A program made the position numbers and the translations under genes. The notes beneath the pieces are model-generated. The model saw only the letters and a program-made list of their open reading frames with translations, did no database searches and had not been told where the DNA came from. A stretch of 64,000 bases of DNA from Acidimicrobiia bacterium (GTDB lineage Bacteria; Actinomycetota; Acidimicrobiia; Acidimicrobiales; Poriferisodalaceae). Numbering within the stretch: the stretch's first letter is position 1; each line of letters opens with the position of its first letter. Location: positions 1 to 64,000 of the forward strand of contig JAJEFK010000016.1 of assembly GCA_022820505.1 (NCBI GenBank), read 5' to 3'. This document shows positions 12,569-22,131 of this stretch, piece after piece.

Positions 12569-13638
12569 GCTTGGGTGAGGCAATCGTCACGCTGCGGCGG
12601 GCGAATGGCCTGACGCAAGAGAAACTGGCAGAAAGCGCTGGAGTCACCCAGGCAGCGCTCTCGCGTTATGAGAACGAGCTGCGAACGCCCGATGCCGAGG
12701 CGATTACCGCGCTCGCTGGCGCCCTTGGTGTTACGACGGCCTTCCTGCAGCGCGCCGAGGGAGCGGTGGGGGCGTTCATGATCGATGCGCACATGCGACG
12801 CAGGGCCACTGCGAAGCCCACCGTGTGGCGCCGACTCGAGGCCAAGCTGAATGTGTACCGGCAACACCTCGACGCCATCACAGACGCAGTCGAGATGGTG
12901 CCGAAGCTGGCGCTTCCACGTTTCGATCCCATGGAGTATTCGCCAGATGAAGCAGCCCGGATGGTTCGCATGCAATGGCGCATGCCCGCGGGTCCCGTAC
13001 GCGATCTCGCCGGTTGGCTTGAAGCGGCTGGCTGTTTAGTCGTTGCCGAGGACTTCGAAACGGTGGCCGGCGGCAGCCGCGTCGACGGCCTCTCACAGTG
13101 GTCGCACGACTACCCAGTCATGCTCGTGAACAAGCAGGCACCTACCGATCGTCTCCGCCTGACCCTGGCCCACGAACTGGGACACATCTGTCTGCACAGC
13201 ACGGAGTTGTTCGGTGATCCCGAAGACGAAGCGAATGCCTTCGCCGCGGAATTTCTCATGCCCGCTGCAGCCATTCGGCCCGACCTGCACAACTTGGACC
13301 TGGGGCGACTGCACCTACTCAAGCGTCACTGGGGCGTCTCGATGCAAGCGCTGATCGAACGCGCCTATCGCTTGGAGACCCTTTCCGCGGCTCGTCGGAC
13401 GCACCTATACAAGGCCCTCAGCAAACGAGGCTGGCGAACTCGAGAACCCTTGAGCGACGAACTCCCGCCGGAGACGCCTCACTTGGTGACTCGTCTGGTC
13501 ACCTCGCTCCGCGACGCAGGCCTGTCGGCCGCCGAGACCGCGACGATTGCTGGCGTTGCGCCCGGCACCCCACGGCAGCCGGTATTCCTACCCTCGGAGG
13601 TAGGACCCGCGGCACATCTCAAGATCGTCGATCAGTGA
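12565..13638 (+). CDS. XRE-family HTH fused to ImmA/IrrE (M78) metallopeptidase
   Basis: HTH EAIVTLRRANGLTQEKLAESAGVTQAALSRYENELRTP; zinc motif LAHELGHICLHS with downstream EDEANAFAAEFLMP. Confidence 0.93.
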   Translation: MSLGEAIVTLRRANGLTQEKLAESAGVTQAALSRYENELRTPDAEAITALAGALGVTTAFLQRAEGAVGAFMIDAHMRRRATAKPTVWRRLEAKLNVYRQHLDAITDAVEMVPKLALPRFDPMEYSPDEAARMVRMQWRMPAGPVRDLAGWLEAAGCLVVAEDFETVAGGSRVDGLSQWSHDYPVMLVNKQAPTDRLRLTLAHELGHICLHSTELFGDPEDEANAFAAEFLMPAAAIRPDLHNLDLGRLHLLKRHWGVSMQALIERAYRLETLSAARRTHLYKALSKRGWRTREPLSDELPPETPHLVTRLVTSLRDAGLSAAETATIAGVAPGTPRQPVFLPSEVGPAAHLKIVDQ

Positions 13639-13704
13639 CCTGACGATCCACGCTGAGTGACGATGACCGACCTAGCCGTCAGGGCGCCGATCCGTCGCTC
13701 CGGT

Positions 13705-14310
13705 CTACACGACGGGGGTCAGTTCGCGTGTCTCGGCTGGGACCCCGCGAATCGGTGAGCCTTGACACAACGACTCGAGCCATTCGACGAGTTCGTCGAC
13801 CTGCCATGCCGCAAGGTCGGTTACCCGGTGACCACGAATGCCGACGAAGTACTTGTCGTCCCAGTTCATGCACTCTGCCGGAAGGCCACAAGCCGAGGAT
13901 CCGAAGTAGACGAACCGCGTGCCGATCAGTACCCGGTTCACCTTCAAATCACGGTGAATATCTTCGTCGCAATGGTGGCACGGCAGTTGTATCCAATCGC
14001 CCGATCTGTCGTCACGGCGATACACATTGTCGCCACACTCAATCCGCATATCGCTGCTGGCTCGCGGCTTCTTGCATTCGAACCGCGGATCGTCCCAATA
14101 CTCCTCGAAACTCAAGGTTTCTGAGATCTGCATCGCATAAATCAGTCGTCTGCCCAGACCTGCGCTCACACTGCCCAAGCCCATGATCCAATCCCCCACT
14201 TGAGCCGTGCGCCGAACCTGCGGCTTGCACAGCGCCAGCGTGCAATATCCGTGATACGGATTCGGAGCTAAGCCAGTATCATAGGTCATTACATACCGGT
14301 AGAGCTTCAT
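13705..14310 (-). CDS. Nmad2-like (nucleotide-modification-associated domain 2) protein
   Basis: MKLYRYVMTYDTGLAPNPYHGYCTLALCKPQVRRTAQVGDWIMGLGS...LIYAMQISETLSFEEYWDDPRFECKKP...DNVYRRD...GDWIQ; 1-nt TGATG overlap with hsdS. Confidence 0.83.
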   Translation of the reverse strand: MKLYRYVMTYDTGLAPNPYHGYCTLALCKPQVRRTAQVGDWIMGLGSVSAGLGRRLIYAMQISETLSFEEYWDDPRFECKKPRASSDMRIECGDNVYRRDDRSGDWIQLPCHHCDEDIHRDLKVNRVLIGTRFVYFGSSACGLPAECMNWDDKYFVGIRGHRVTDLAAWQVDELVEWLESLCQGSPIRGVPAETRELTPVV

Positions 14311-15596
14311 CAGTCCTGCCCGGCCATTGGTGCAGATACACGTAGCTCACCAGAAATCAGCTTCGGTAGCAGTGTGTCACGCAGGTTTGCCAAACCTTGC
14401 GACATGGACTGCAACTTCAGCGTCTGCCTGAGCCACGGCGCTGCAACACGTGAGAATTCTGCCAAGACCTCTGTAGACGGCATGATCAAAGTGGTTGCCG
14501 CTAACGCGTGAGGTCGAACCCGTTGATGGCTCTTGGATGTCCCGGTCACGAGTCCGACCAGCACGTTGCGGTACCGGTCAGAGCGCAACGTGCAATACAA
14601 GAACGAAGAATCGGTAGGCAGTTTGGGGCGCAGAACGGCGAACTCCGTTGACGCGACGGCTGCTTTGCCCGGCTCTGGGCCGACGAGCCAGACTCTCTCG
14701 ACATCCGGGTTCAGGCGCGAAAGCAGCACTGTGTTTGGATGCACGACACACTTGTTACTCCGTATGGCCTCACCAAGTTCAATCACGGGGCGCTTTCCCG
14801 AGTCGAATGCTGGAATGCTGTAAAGGCAGTACTCAAGCCCCGGTGATCGGCTCGGGTCAACTGTTTGTCTCAAGTGGTCTGCGGCCTCGTCAAGTCGGCA
14901 GGTCCGCCAATCTCTTGGGATCGGGCCGAGTTGGGAGTCGACCAGTTCATCGGGGAAGAGGTTGTATACCTCGGCGGGGAGGCCGAGAAAGGACTCGCCT
15001 TCACGCCACCGGCCCTCCATCTTGGCCAAGACCGGCACAAAATCCACAAACCATGCTTTGTACAGGGACTGAGCCATCTGCTCCAATGTCTCGCACATCT
15101 GCCGATTAAGCTCAATCCGATCATCCAGCGCGCTCAGAATCTCCGCGATCCGGCGCTGTTCCGCCATCGACGGAAGTAGAATCCCATGGCCTGAGACATA
15201 GTCCCACTTCGCGCGGGGCATTCTTGTGCCCTCGGCCCCACGAGTCGCCATATCAACGAAATCAGAACAAGCAAGCACATAGAACAGAAACTGGGCATTG
15301 ACGCTTTGCTTGGGCCGTATGACCCAGATATCGGTCGAGCAAATGCCGTCAAAGTTCGGTCTCACGACCTTACGAAAATACGGCCGCAGCTTGCCAAAGA
15401 GGATGTCGCCCTGACGAAACCGCGACTTGGTACTTGTGACATCGCTTGCACTACCAACGCCAATAAGGCTCAGGCTGCCCTCGCCGATGTGCTCAAGGCC
15501 GATATACGGCGAACCGTCGCAATGCTCGGGTCTTACCGAATCACGGACTAGGTGACAGCAATCAGCAATTGTGGTGCGAGCTTGGGCGCCTGACAT
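14310..15596 (-). CDS. hsdS: type I restriction-modification specificity subunit S
   Basis: Two TRD-like halves; conserved region EQRRIAEILSALDDRIELNRQMCETLEQMAQSLYKAWFVDF; C-term LRDTLLPKLISGELRV. Confidence 0.95.
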   Translation of the reverse strand: MSGAQARTTIADCCHLVRDSVRPEHCDGSPYIGLEHIGEGSLSLIGVGSASDVTSTKSRFRQGDILFGKLRPYFRKVVRPNFDGICSTDIWVIRPKQSVNAQFLFYVLACSDFVDMATRGAEGTRMPRAKWDYVSGHGILLPSMAEQRRIAEILSALDDRIELNRQMCETLEQMAQSLYKAWFVDFVPVLAKMEGRWREGESFLGLPAEVYNLFPDELVDSQLGPIPRDWRTCRLDEAADHLRQTVDPSRSPGLEYCLYSIPAFDSGKRPVIELGEAIRSNKCVVHPNTVLLSRLNPDVERVWLVGPEPGKAAVASTEFAVLRPKLPTDSSFLYCTLRSDRYRNVLVGLVTGTSKSHQRVRPHALAATTLIMPSTEVLAEFSRVAAPWLRQTLKLQSMSQGLANLRDTLLPKLISGELRVSAPMAGQD

Positions 15597-15600
15597 AGAT

Positions 15601-15876
15601 TCAATGCGACTTACGCGCTATGCATACGGCCGAGAACTCATTCGCACCGGAAATTTCGCGCGCGTCCTCATTTTCGCCTTCCCATTCCGCGTGATCGGGC
15701 TTCGGGCGGATGTTAATGGCACTCAGGCTGTTGGCATGAAGATTGTCGTAACCGTCTTCATAACCGTTGACAACGACTCTGATGTCCGAGGGGTAGTGGG
15801 CTAACGCTTCGATCAGGTCCTTGACGGTCAGAGGTCGGCACTGTTCCTCGTAACTGCCGGCAGTGTGGCTGGCCAT
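15601..15876 (-). CDS. small hypothetical protein inside the hsd operon
   Basis: MASHTAGSYEEQCRPLTVKDLIEALAHYPSDIRVVVNGYEDGYDNLHANSLSAINI...; lies between hsdM stop and hsdS start (4-nt gap to hsdS). Confidence 0.7.
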   Translation of the reverse strand: MASHTAGSYEEQCRPLTVKDLIEALAHYPSDIRVVVNGYEDGYDNLHANSLSAINIRPKPDHAEWEGENEDAREISGANEFSAVCIARKSH

Positions 15877-15929
15877 GCCGCCTCCTTCGATACTCGATCC
15901 ATTCACACCAGTCGCCTCCGCTATGGGCC

Positions 15930-17912
15930 TCAGAAACCCAAGGATTGCAGGTTGGCCTCGATCTGAGTGTCTAGTTTTTCTGCTTCGGCCTGCTGCGCGC
16001 GCCATTCGACGGCGAGGCAGGTCATCTTGTCGGCGAATGGCTCGCTGTCGTCGGGCTTGGGGGCGACACCGACGTAGCGACCGGGGGTGAGCACGTAGTC
16101 GTGGCTGCGGATTTCCTCGACAGGGGTGCTCTTGCAGAAACCTGACACGTCTTCGTAGCCCGCGGAACCGCCGTCAGCACTTGGGCGGCCGTGGCCGCCG
16201 ACAGGCTCGGAGCGCCAAGCGTGGTAGGTGGCGGCGACCTTGGCGATGTCGCTGTCAGTCAACTCGCGGTGCGTGCGATCGATCATGCGGCCGAAGCTGC
16301 GAGCGTCGATGAACAGAACCTCGCCGGTGCGGTCGCGCAGACCTCCCCCGCCTGAGCGGTCCTTCGCGATGAACCACAAGCACGCTGGGATCGCTGTGGA
16401 GAAGAACAACTGGCTGGGTAGTGCCACCATGCAGTCGACCAGACCGGCCTCGACAAGGTTCCTACGGATGTCGCCCTCTCCTGACTGCTGCGACGACATC
16501 GAACCGTTCGCGAGCACGAAGCCTGCTACACCCCTCGGCGCGAGGTGGTGCACCATGTGCTGTACCCAGGCGAAGTTGGCGTTGCCGTTGGGCGGTACCC
16601 CATAGCGCCAGCGCTGGTCGCCGGCCAGGCGGTCAGCACCCCAGTCGGAGACGTTGAACGGCGGGTTTGCCAGGATGAAGTCCGCCCGCAGATCCGGATG
16701 GCGGTCGTTATGGAACGAGTCGCCGTGCTCGATCTGGCCCCCGATGCCTCGGATCGCCAGATTCATACGAGCCAAGCGCCAGGTCGTGTAGTTGGACTCC
16801 TGGCCATAGATGGAGATGTCGGTGCGTGCTCCGCGCTGCAACGCTCCGCCGTTCCCATTGCCGTCGGCGTGCGCCTCGATGAAGTCGACCGACTGCACAA
16901 ACATGCCTGCCGAGCCACAACACGGGTCGTACACCCGGCCTTCATACGGCTCGATCATCTCGACGAGCAGCCTTACAACGCAACGGGGCGTATAGAACTC
17001 GCCGCCGCGCTTGCCCTCGGCATCGGCGAACATCGACAGGAAGTACTCGTACACCCTGCCGAGCACGTCGCGAGAACGAGCGGCCGAGTCGCCCACGGTG
17101 ATGTTGCCCAGCAGGTCGATCAGCCGTCCGAGCCGTTGCTGGTCAAGCGCGGGACGGGCGTAGTCCTTGGGCAGTACGCCCCGCAGCGCTGGGTTCAGTG
17201 CCTCCAGCTCGTCCATAGCGTTGTCAACGATCGAGCCAATCGTCGGTTGCCGAGCCTGGGCGGTGAGTGTGTGCCACTGAGCCGGCGGCGGCACCCAGGC
17301 GACATTGCGCCAGCGGTACTCGTCAATGTCGTCGGGATCGGCGCCGTCGTCGATCTCATCTTCAAGCGACGCCCGAACCTCGGAGTACGCATCCGATACG
17401 TACTTCAGGAAAATCAACCCAAGCACGACGTGCTTGTACTCCGCAGCGTCCATGCTCCCACGCAGCTTGTCGGCTGCTGCCCACAGCGTCCGCTCGATGT
17501 CAGCCAGGTCGCCGCTACCCTCTGTGCTGTCGAACTTGCCTTGTCGGGCGTCATCACCCACTTTGACGGCCGTCGGACTAGGCACATCGCCGGCCTTTGC
17601 AAGACCATCTGACTCATCGTCGGTTCCGTCCAACGCCGCTACTTGGTACGAATGTCGCAGGTTCTCCAGCAGGGTCCTACCGTGGGCCTCATCGCCATCA
17701 GACCGCCACGCCACCAACCACAGGTCGGGATATTCGGCCTCTATCCGCTTCTCTCGCCACTGCGAGAGAGTCCACGTTCTCTTGGCCGCTCGCTGAAAGC
17801 GGTATGGCCCAACATCTGCGTCGTCAACGACGTTGCCGTCGTCGTCGACGAATGACACCTCGAATCCCTCGACCCTTGAGATGGTCTTGGCGACTTCGCC
17901 GCTTGCGGGCAT
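15930..17912 (-). CDS. hsdM: type I restriction-modification DNA methyltransferase subunit M with ~135-aa N-terminal extension
   Basis: N6-MTase motif [15 protein letters not shown]; motif I region [15 protein letters not shown]; HsdM N-domain begins at about [41 protein letters not shown]. Confidence 0.95.
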   Translation of the reverse strand: MPASGEVAKTISRVEGFEVSFVDDDGNVVDDADVGPYRFQRAAKRTWTLSQWREKRIEAEYPDLWLVAWRSDGDEAHGRTLLENLRHSYQVAALDGTDDESDGLAKAGDVPSPTAVKVGDDARQGKFDSTEGSGDLADIERTLWAAADKLRGSMDAAEYKHVVLGLIFLKYVSDAYSEVRASLEDEIDDGADPDDIDEYRWRNVAWVPPPAQWHTLTAQARQPTIGSIVDNAMDELEALNPALRGVLPKDYARPALDQQRLGRLIDLLGNITVGDSAARSRDVLGRVYEYFLSMFADAEGKRGGEFYTPRCVVRLLVEMIEPYEGRVYDPCCGSAGMFVQSVDFIEAHADGNGNGGALQRGARTDISIYGQESNYTTWRLARMNLAIRGIGGQIEHGDSFHNDRHPDLRADFILANPPFNVSDWGADRLAGDQRWRYGVPPNGNANFAWVQHMVHHLAPRGVAGFVLANGSMSSQQSGEGDIRRNLVEAGLVDCMVALPSQLFFSTAIPACLWFIAKDRSGGGGLRDRTGEVLFIDARSFGRMIDRTHRELTDSDIAKVAATYHAWRSEPVGGHGRPSADGGSAGYEDVSGFCKSTPVEEIRSHDYVLTPGRYVGVAPKPDDSEPFADKMTCLAVEWRAQQAEAEKLDTQIEANLQSLGF

Positions 17913-18047
17913 TCATCATCTCCGCACTGCCCGAGGTCCCGCGAACCGGGGCCCATCCGCTGTGGCTTGTTTCTACCTGACGCTGGCTCGAAGCGACGCG
18001 ATCCGACTACCGGCGGCACATCAGGCTCGCCGATAGCGTGAGCGGCG

Positions 18048-18434
18048 ATGGCACTCGTCGGGCTGGCACGGCTCATGGCCGTGTCGCATCTGGCCTACAT
18101 CGTGTTCCTGCTGGTCGGCGGATTTGCCGCGAAGCACCGACCGAAGCTGATGAAGTGGCACCTCGCCGCATTCGGCGCAGCCGGATTGGTGAACATCACC
18201 GGTTCCGACTGCCCGCTGACGACTTGGGAGAAGTGGTTTCTCCGTCGAGCAGGGCGGGAGCCGTATGAGACAGGTTTCGCCTCCCACTATCTCGTGGAGC
18301 CCTTCTATTCGAAAGGCATCACCGGCCGGGTGAATTCGGTGATCCTGCTCGCACTCGTGATCCCGGTCTTGGTGAGCTACTGGCGACTGGCCAGAAACGC
18401 CGCTAGCCCCAAGGGCGGGTCCGCTTCGTCGTAG
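18048..18434 (+). CDS. DUF2784-family membrane protein
   Basis: LAYIVFLLVGGFAAKHRPKLMKWHLAAFGAAGLVNITGSDCPLTTWEKWFLRRAG...FYSKGI, DUF2784 pattern. Confidence 0.82.
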   Translation: MALVGLARLMAVSHLAYIVFLLVGGFAAKHRPKLMKWHLAAFGAAGLVNITGSDCPLTTWEKWFLRRAGREPYETGFASHYLVEPFYSKGITGRVNSVILLALVIPVLVSYWRLARNAASPKGGSASS

Positions 18435-18454
18435 CGCTTCGTCGTAGCGCTTCG
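18422..18454. repeat. 13-bp tandem repeat (CGCTTCGTCGTAG x2 + CGCTTCG) spanning the DUF2784 stop codon
   Basis: cgcttcgtcgtagcgcttcgtcgtagcgcttcg read directly. Confidence 0.85.
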
Positions 18455-18458
18455 CCTC

Positions 18459-18590
18459 TCGGTTCTGCGTCATAGACTCGCGGCCGGTTGTCGTGAGCGA
18501 AGCCGGTGAGATCCCGGCGCTGTCCCGCAACGGTGATGCCCCTTCGGGGGACGAGTCCGGTCGCCTCCCGGCCGCCATCACGCGAACCGA
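18459..18590 (+). promoter_or_regulatory. cobalamin (B12) riboswitch
   Basis: gcgaagccggtgagatcccggcgctgtcccgcaacggtga...gagtccggtcgcctcccggcc matches the cobalamin-aptamer core; P1 TCGGTTC (18459-18465)/GAACCGA (18584-18590); precedes btuF. Confidence 0.9.
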
Positions 18591-18668
18591 TTCCTCGAGG
18601 TAAGGAGCGGCTCGTGCGGTGGGTGCTCCCGCTGCTCGGCCCTGAACTCGAGCAGAAGGGAGAACACC

Positions 18669-19565
18669 ATGAACCGCACTGCGACAAGGCGAGCGGCCCT
18701 GCCACTGCGACTGCTGTGGGCACTGCTGACGCTTGCCATTGTGGCGTCGGCCTGCACGGGCAGCGACGCCGAGCCGGCAGAAGAACACGAGTTCGGCAGG
18801 ATCGTGTCGATCTCACCGACCGGAACCGAGATCCTCTTCGCCATCGGTGCAGGCGAGCGTGTCGTGGCCGTCGACCAGTTCTCCTACTACCCGCCCGAGG
18901 CCCCCGTGACCGACCTCTACGGCTGGAACCCGAACCTCGAGGCGATCGCGTCGTACGAGCCCGACCTCGTGGTGCTGCAGACCAACGGCGAACTCATCGC
19001 CGGACTCGAGGCACTGGGGATCACCGTGCTCGCCCACGACGCACCGGTCGTGTTCGACGACGTTTACGCCCAGATTGCCCAGTTCGGCGCCGTCACCGGC
19101 CAAGCCGACGAGGCAGCCCGGCTCGCCGCTGACATGCAGGCTGACATCGCCGACCTGATCGCCGCTGCGCCCGACGCCTCGGGGCTGACCTACTACCACG
19201 AGCTTGACAACACGCTGTACAGCGTCACGAGCGGCACCTTCATCGGGCAGGTGTACGGACTGTTCGGGCTCGACAACGTCGCCGATCCCGCCGACGCCGA
19301 GGGCAATCACTTCGGTTATCCCCAGCTCAGCGACGAGTACCTGGTCGACGCCGATCCCGACCTGATCTTCCTGGCCGACACGCTGTGCTGTGGTCAGAAC
19401 GCCGAGACCGTGGCAGCGCGCCCAGGATGGGATCAGCTCGCCGCGGTGCAGGCCGGCAGGGTCGTCGAGCTCAGCGACGACATCGTGTCCAGGTGGGGAC
19501 CCCGCTTGGTGGACTTCATCGCTGCCATTTCCGACGCGCTGGTCGACGCCGGCGCTGCGAGCTGA
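18669..19565 (+). CDS. btuF: cobalamin ABC transporter substrate-binding lipoprotein
   Basis: Lipobox-type leader (LAIVASACTGS); RIVSISPTGTEILFAIGAGERVVAVDQFSYYP, BtuF/FepB-like; under B12 riboswitch. Confidence 0.88.
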   Translation: MNRTATRRAALPLRLLWALLTLAIVASACTGSDAEPAEEHEFGRIVSISPTGTEILFAIGAGERVVAVDQFSYYPPEAPVTDLYGWNPNLEAIASYEPDLVVLQTNGELIAGLEALGITVLAHDAPVVFDDVYAQIAQFGAVTGQADEAARLAADMQADIADLIAAAPDASGLTYYHELDNTLYSVTSGTFIGQVYGLFGLDNVADPADAEGNHFGYPQLSDEYLVDADPDLIFLADTLCCGQNAETVAARPGWDQLAAVQAGRVVELSDDIVSRWGPRLVDFIAAISDALVDAGAAS

Positions 19566-19577
19566 TCGAACGCTGCC

Positions 19578-20663
19578 GTGACCGACGCTCGCACGACCGG
19601 CTCCAGCACGTGGGCCGGCGCCGACACGGCGCTGCAGGCCGCGGATCTGAGGCTGCGGCAGCTCGGCATTGGCGCTGCTGCGGTCGTCGTCGCCGCCGTC
19701 GCGGGGCTGACCATCGGACCGGTCGGCATCAGCGCACATCGGGTGGCGCTCGAGCTCGCGGACGCGTTGCCCGGCTTGGCATTCGACTCGGGGCTCATCG
19801 ATGCACACGCCGCGATCGTGCGGGAGATCCGCTTGCCTCGCGTCGTGCTCGGGCTGCTCGTGGGAGCGACGCTGTCCATGAGCGGCGCCACCTACCAGGC
19901 CGCCTTCCGCAACCCGCTCGCGGACCCGTACCTGCTGGGCATCGCTGCGGGGGCGGGCCTCGGCGCCACTCTCGCCATCACCGCCAACCTGGGCGACGGC
20001 GCAGGCGCATTCGACCCGGTGCCTCTGGCTGCCTTCGCTGGAGGACTCGTGGCAGTGACGGTGTCCTACGTCGCGGGCCATCTCGGCGGGCGCTCGACGG
20101 CGTCGCTGATCCTCGCCGGCATCGCCGTCGCCAGCTTCCTGACGGCATGCCAGACCTACGTGCTGCAGGCCAACAGCGATGCGTTTCGCAGGATCATCGC
20201 CTGGATCCTCGGTCGGATAGCGACATCGGGCTGGTCAGAGCCTGCGCTGATGCTCCCCTACTTCGTGGTCACCGCAGCCATCGTGATGCGCTACCGCCGG
20301 GCGCTGGACGTGCTGGCGGTGGGCGACGAAGAAGCCGCGGCCCTCGGGGTGAACCCGCGGCGAGTGCGCTTGGTGGTGGTACTGGCGGCATCGCTCGCTG
20401 CGGCCGCGGCGGTCTCGGTCAGCGGGCTCATCGGCTTCGTCGGCATCATCGTGCCGCACACGGTGCGACTTGCATTCGGGGCCAGCAACCGGGTGGTGCT
20501 GCCGCTGTCGGTGCTGTTCGGGGGGGCATTCATGGTGCTCGCCGACTTGGTGGCCCGCACGGTGCTGTCGCCGGCCGAGCTGCCGATCGGCGTCGTCACC
20601 GCGTTCCTGGGAGCACCGTTCTTCGTGCTCGTGCTGCGGACCTCGCGCCGGGAGGTCTGGTGA
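19578..20663 (+). CDS. btuC: cobalamin/iron-siderophore ABC transporter permease
   Basis: FecCD/BtuC-type permease: EIRLPRVVLGLLVGATLSMSGATYQAAFRNPLADPYLLGIAAGAGLGA...GLIGFVGIIVPHTVRL. Confidence 0.93.
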   Translation: MTDARTTGSSTWAGADTALQAADLRLRQLGIGAAAVVVAAVAGLTIGPVGISAHRVALELADALPGLAFDSGLIDAHAAIVREIRLPRVVLGLLVGATLSMSGATYQAAFRNPLADPYLLGIAAGAGLGATLAITANLGDGAGAFDPVPLAAFAGGLVAVTVSYVAGHLGGRSTASLILAGIAVASFLTACQTYVLQANSDAFRRIIAWILGRIATSGWSEPALMLPYFVVTAAIVMRYRRALDVLAVGDEEAAALGVNPRRVRLVVVLAASLAAAAAVSVSGLIGFVGIIVPHTVRLAFGASNRVVLPLSVLFGGAFMVLADLVARTVLSPAELPIGVVTAFLGAPFFVLVLRTSRREVW

Positions 20664-21484
20664 TGGCGGTGCGAATCCAGTCCGTCGCAGTGCAGCTCGA
20701 CAGCACCCAGGTGCTGCGCAGCGTCGACCTGAATGTCGCGGCGGGTGAATGGGTTAACGTCATCGGGCCCAACGGCGCCGGCAAGACCACCCTGCTGCGG
20801 GCCGTGCTCGGGCTTGTGCCGTTCCGGGGAAGCATCGACATCAACGGCCTGCGCGACCGTCGGCGTTCAGCACGAGCCCGTCACGTGGCCTACGTGCCGC
20901 AGACGCCGGTGATTCCCCCGGGGATGCTCGTGGCCGACTACGTGCTGCTGGGGCGCACTCCTCACCGCGGTGTCTTCGCGGCCGAGACCGCTGGCGATCG
21001 CAGGATCGCCGCAGAAGTGCTGGAACGGCTGGATCTCGGAGGCTTCAGCGAGCGCACCGTGCAGTCGCTCTCTGGCGGCGAGCGCCAGCGCACCGTGCTG
21101 GCCCGGGCGCTCGCGCAGCAGACCGAAGTGGTGCTGCTCGACGAGCCCACCACGGCGCTCGACCTCGGGCACCAACAAGACGTGCTCGAACTCGTGGAGA
21201 CGTTGCGGCGCGAGCGCGGCCTGACCGTCATCGCGACGCTGCACGACCTGACGCTCGCGGCCCGTTACGGCGACCGCGTAGCGGTGCTCTCCGGCGGCCG
21301 GATCGCGCAGTGCGGTCGGCCTGCTGAAGTGCTTACGGTGGAGACCATCGCTCAGCATTTCGGGGCACACGTCCGCGTGATCGACGATCCGGAAGGGCCG
21401 GTCATCGTCCCCGCCTCCGCGCCCGTTCCCGAATTCGAGGCAGCGGAGTTGGCAGTGCTCGCCACCAGCAAGGAGTCCCGATGA
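20663..21484 (+). CDS. btuD: cobalamin ABC transporter ATP-binding protein
   Basis: ATG 20663 overlaps btuC TGA; Walker A GPNGAGKTTLL; signature LSGGERQRTVLARALAQ; DEPTTALD. Confidence 0.93.
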   Translation: MAVRIQSVAVQLDSTQVLRSVDLNVAAGEWVNVIGPNGAGKTTLLRAVLGLVPFRGSIDINGLRDRRRSARARHVAYVPQTPVIPPGMLVADYVLLGRTPHRGVFAAETAGDRRIAAEVLERLDLGGFSERTVQSLSGGERQRTVLARALAQQTEVVLLDEPTTALDLGHQQDVLELVETLRRERGLTVIATLHDLTLAARYGDRVAVLSGGRIAQCGRPAEVLTVETIAQHFGAHVRVIDDPEGPVIVPASAPVPEFEAAELAVLATSKESR

Positions 21485-22065
21485 ACGACATACCGTCAGA
21501 CACCGAATCGCCGCCGACCGAGGATCCGCGACCTGGTGGCTTGCGGACCGCCCGCAGCCTCGTCGTGGTGAACACCGGCGACGGCAAGGGCAAGTCGTCG
21601 GCGGCATTCGGCACCGCCATGAGGGCGCGCGCCCGAGGCTGGCCGGTCGCAGTCGTGCAGTTCCTGAAGTCCGAAGACTGGGTGACCGGCGAGCAGATGA
21701 TGGCCGAACCGCTCGGCATCGACTTCTGGTCGCTGGGAGAAGGCTTCACCTGGGACAGCGAGGACTTGACGCGTGACGAAGCCGAGGCCCGCGAGGCCTG
21801 GCGGCACGGCAAGGAGCTGGTGTCGGCGGGTGAGCACCGGCTGGTGGTGTTCGACGAGATCACCTACCCGCTCAACTGGGGCTGGATCGACGCCGCAGAC
21901 GTAGAGGCCACCTTCAGGAATCGGCCTGAGCATGTCTCCTTGGTGCTGACCGGGCGTGACGCGCCGGAGTGGATGACGGACTTCGCCGACACCGTGACCG
22001 AGATGCGCAAGGCCAAGCACGCATACGACTCGGGGATCGCGGCCAAGAAGGGCATCGACTACTGA
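21481..22065 (+). CDS. cobO: cob(I)yrinic acid a,c-diamide adenosyltransferase
   Basis: LVVVNTGDGKGKSSAAFGTAMRARARGWPVAVVQFLKSEDW, CobO/CobA type; ATGA overlap with btuD. Confidence 0.94.
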   Translation: MNDIPSDTESPPTEDPRPGGLRTARSLVVVNTGDGKGKSSAAFGTAMRARARGWPVAVVQFLKSEDWVTGEQMMAEPLGIDFWSLGEGFTWDSEDLTRDEAEAREAWRHGKELVSAGEHRLVVFDEITYPLNWGWIDAADVEATFRNRPEHVSLVLTGRDAPEWMTDFADTVTEMRKAKHAYDSGIAAKKGIDY

Positions 22066-22131
22066 GCATCACTCGTTACGCAGGCGGGTGCCGCTCATAA
22101 CCTCTCTCGCGATGCCGGTACGAAGCGGACG

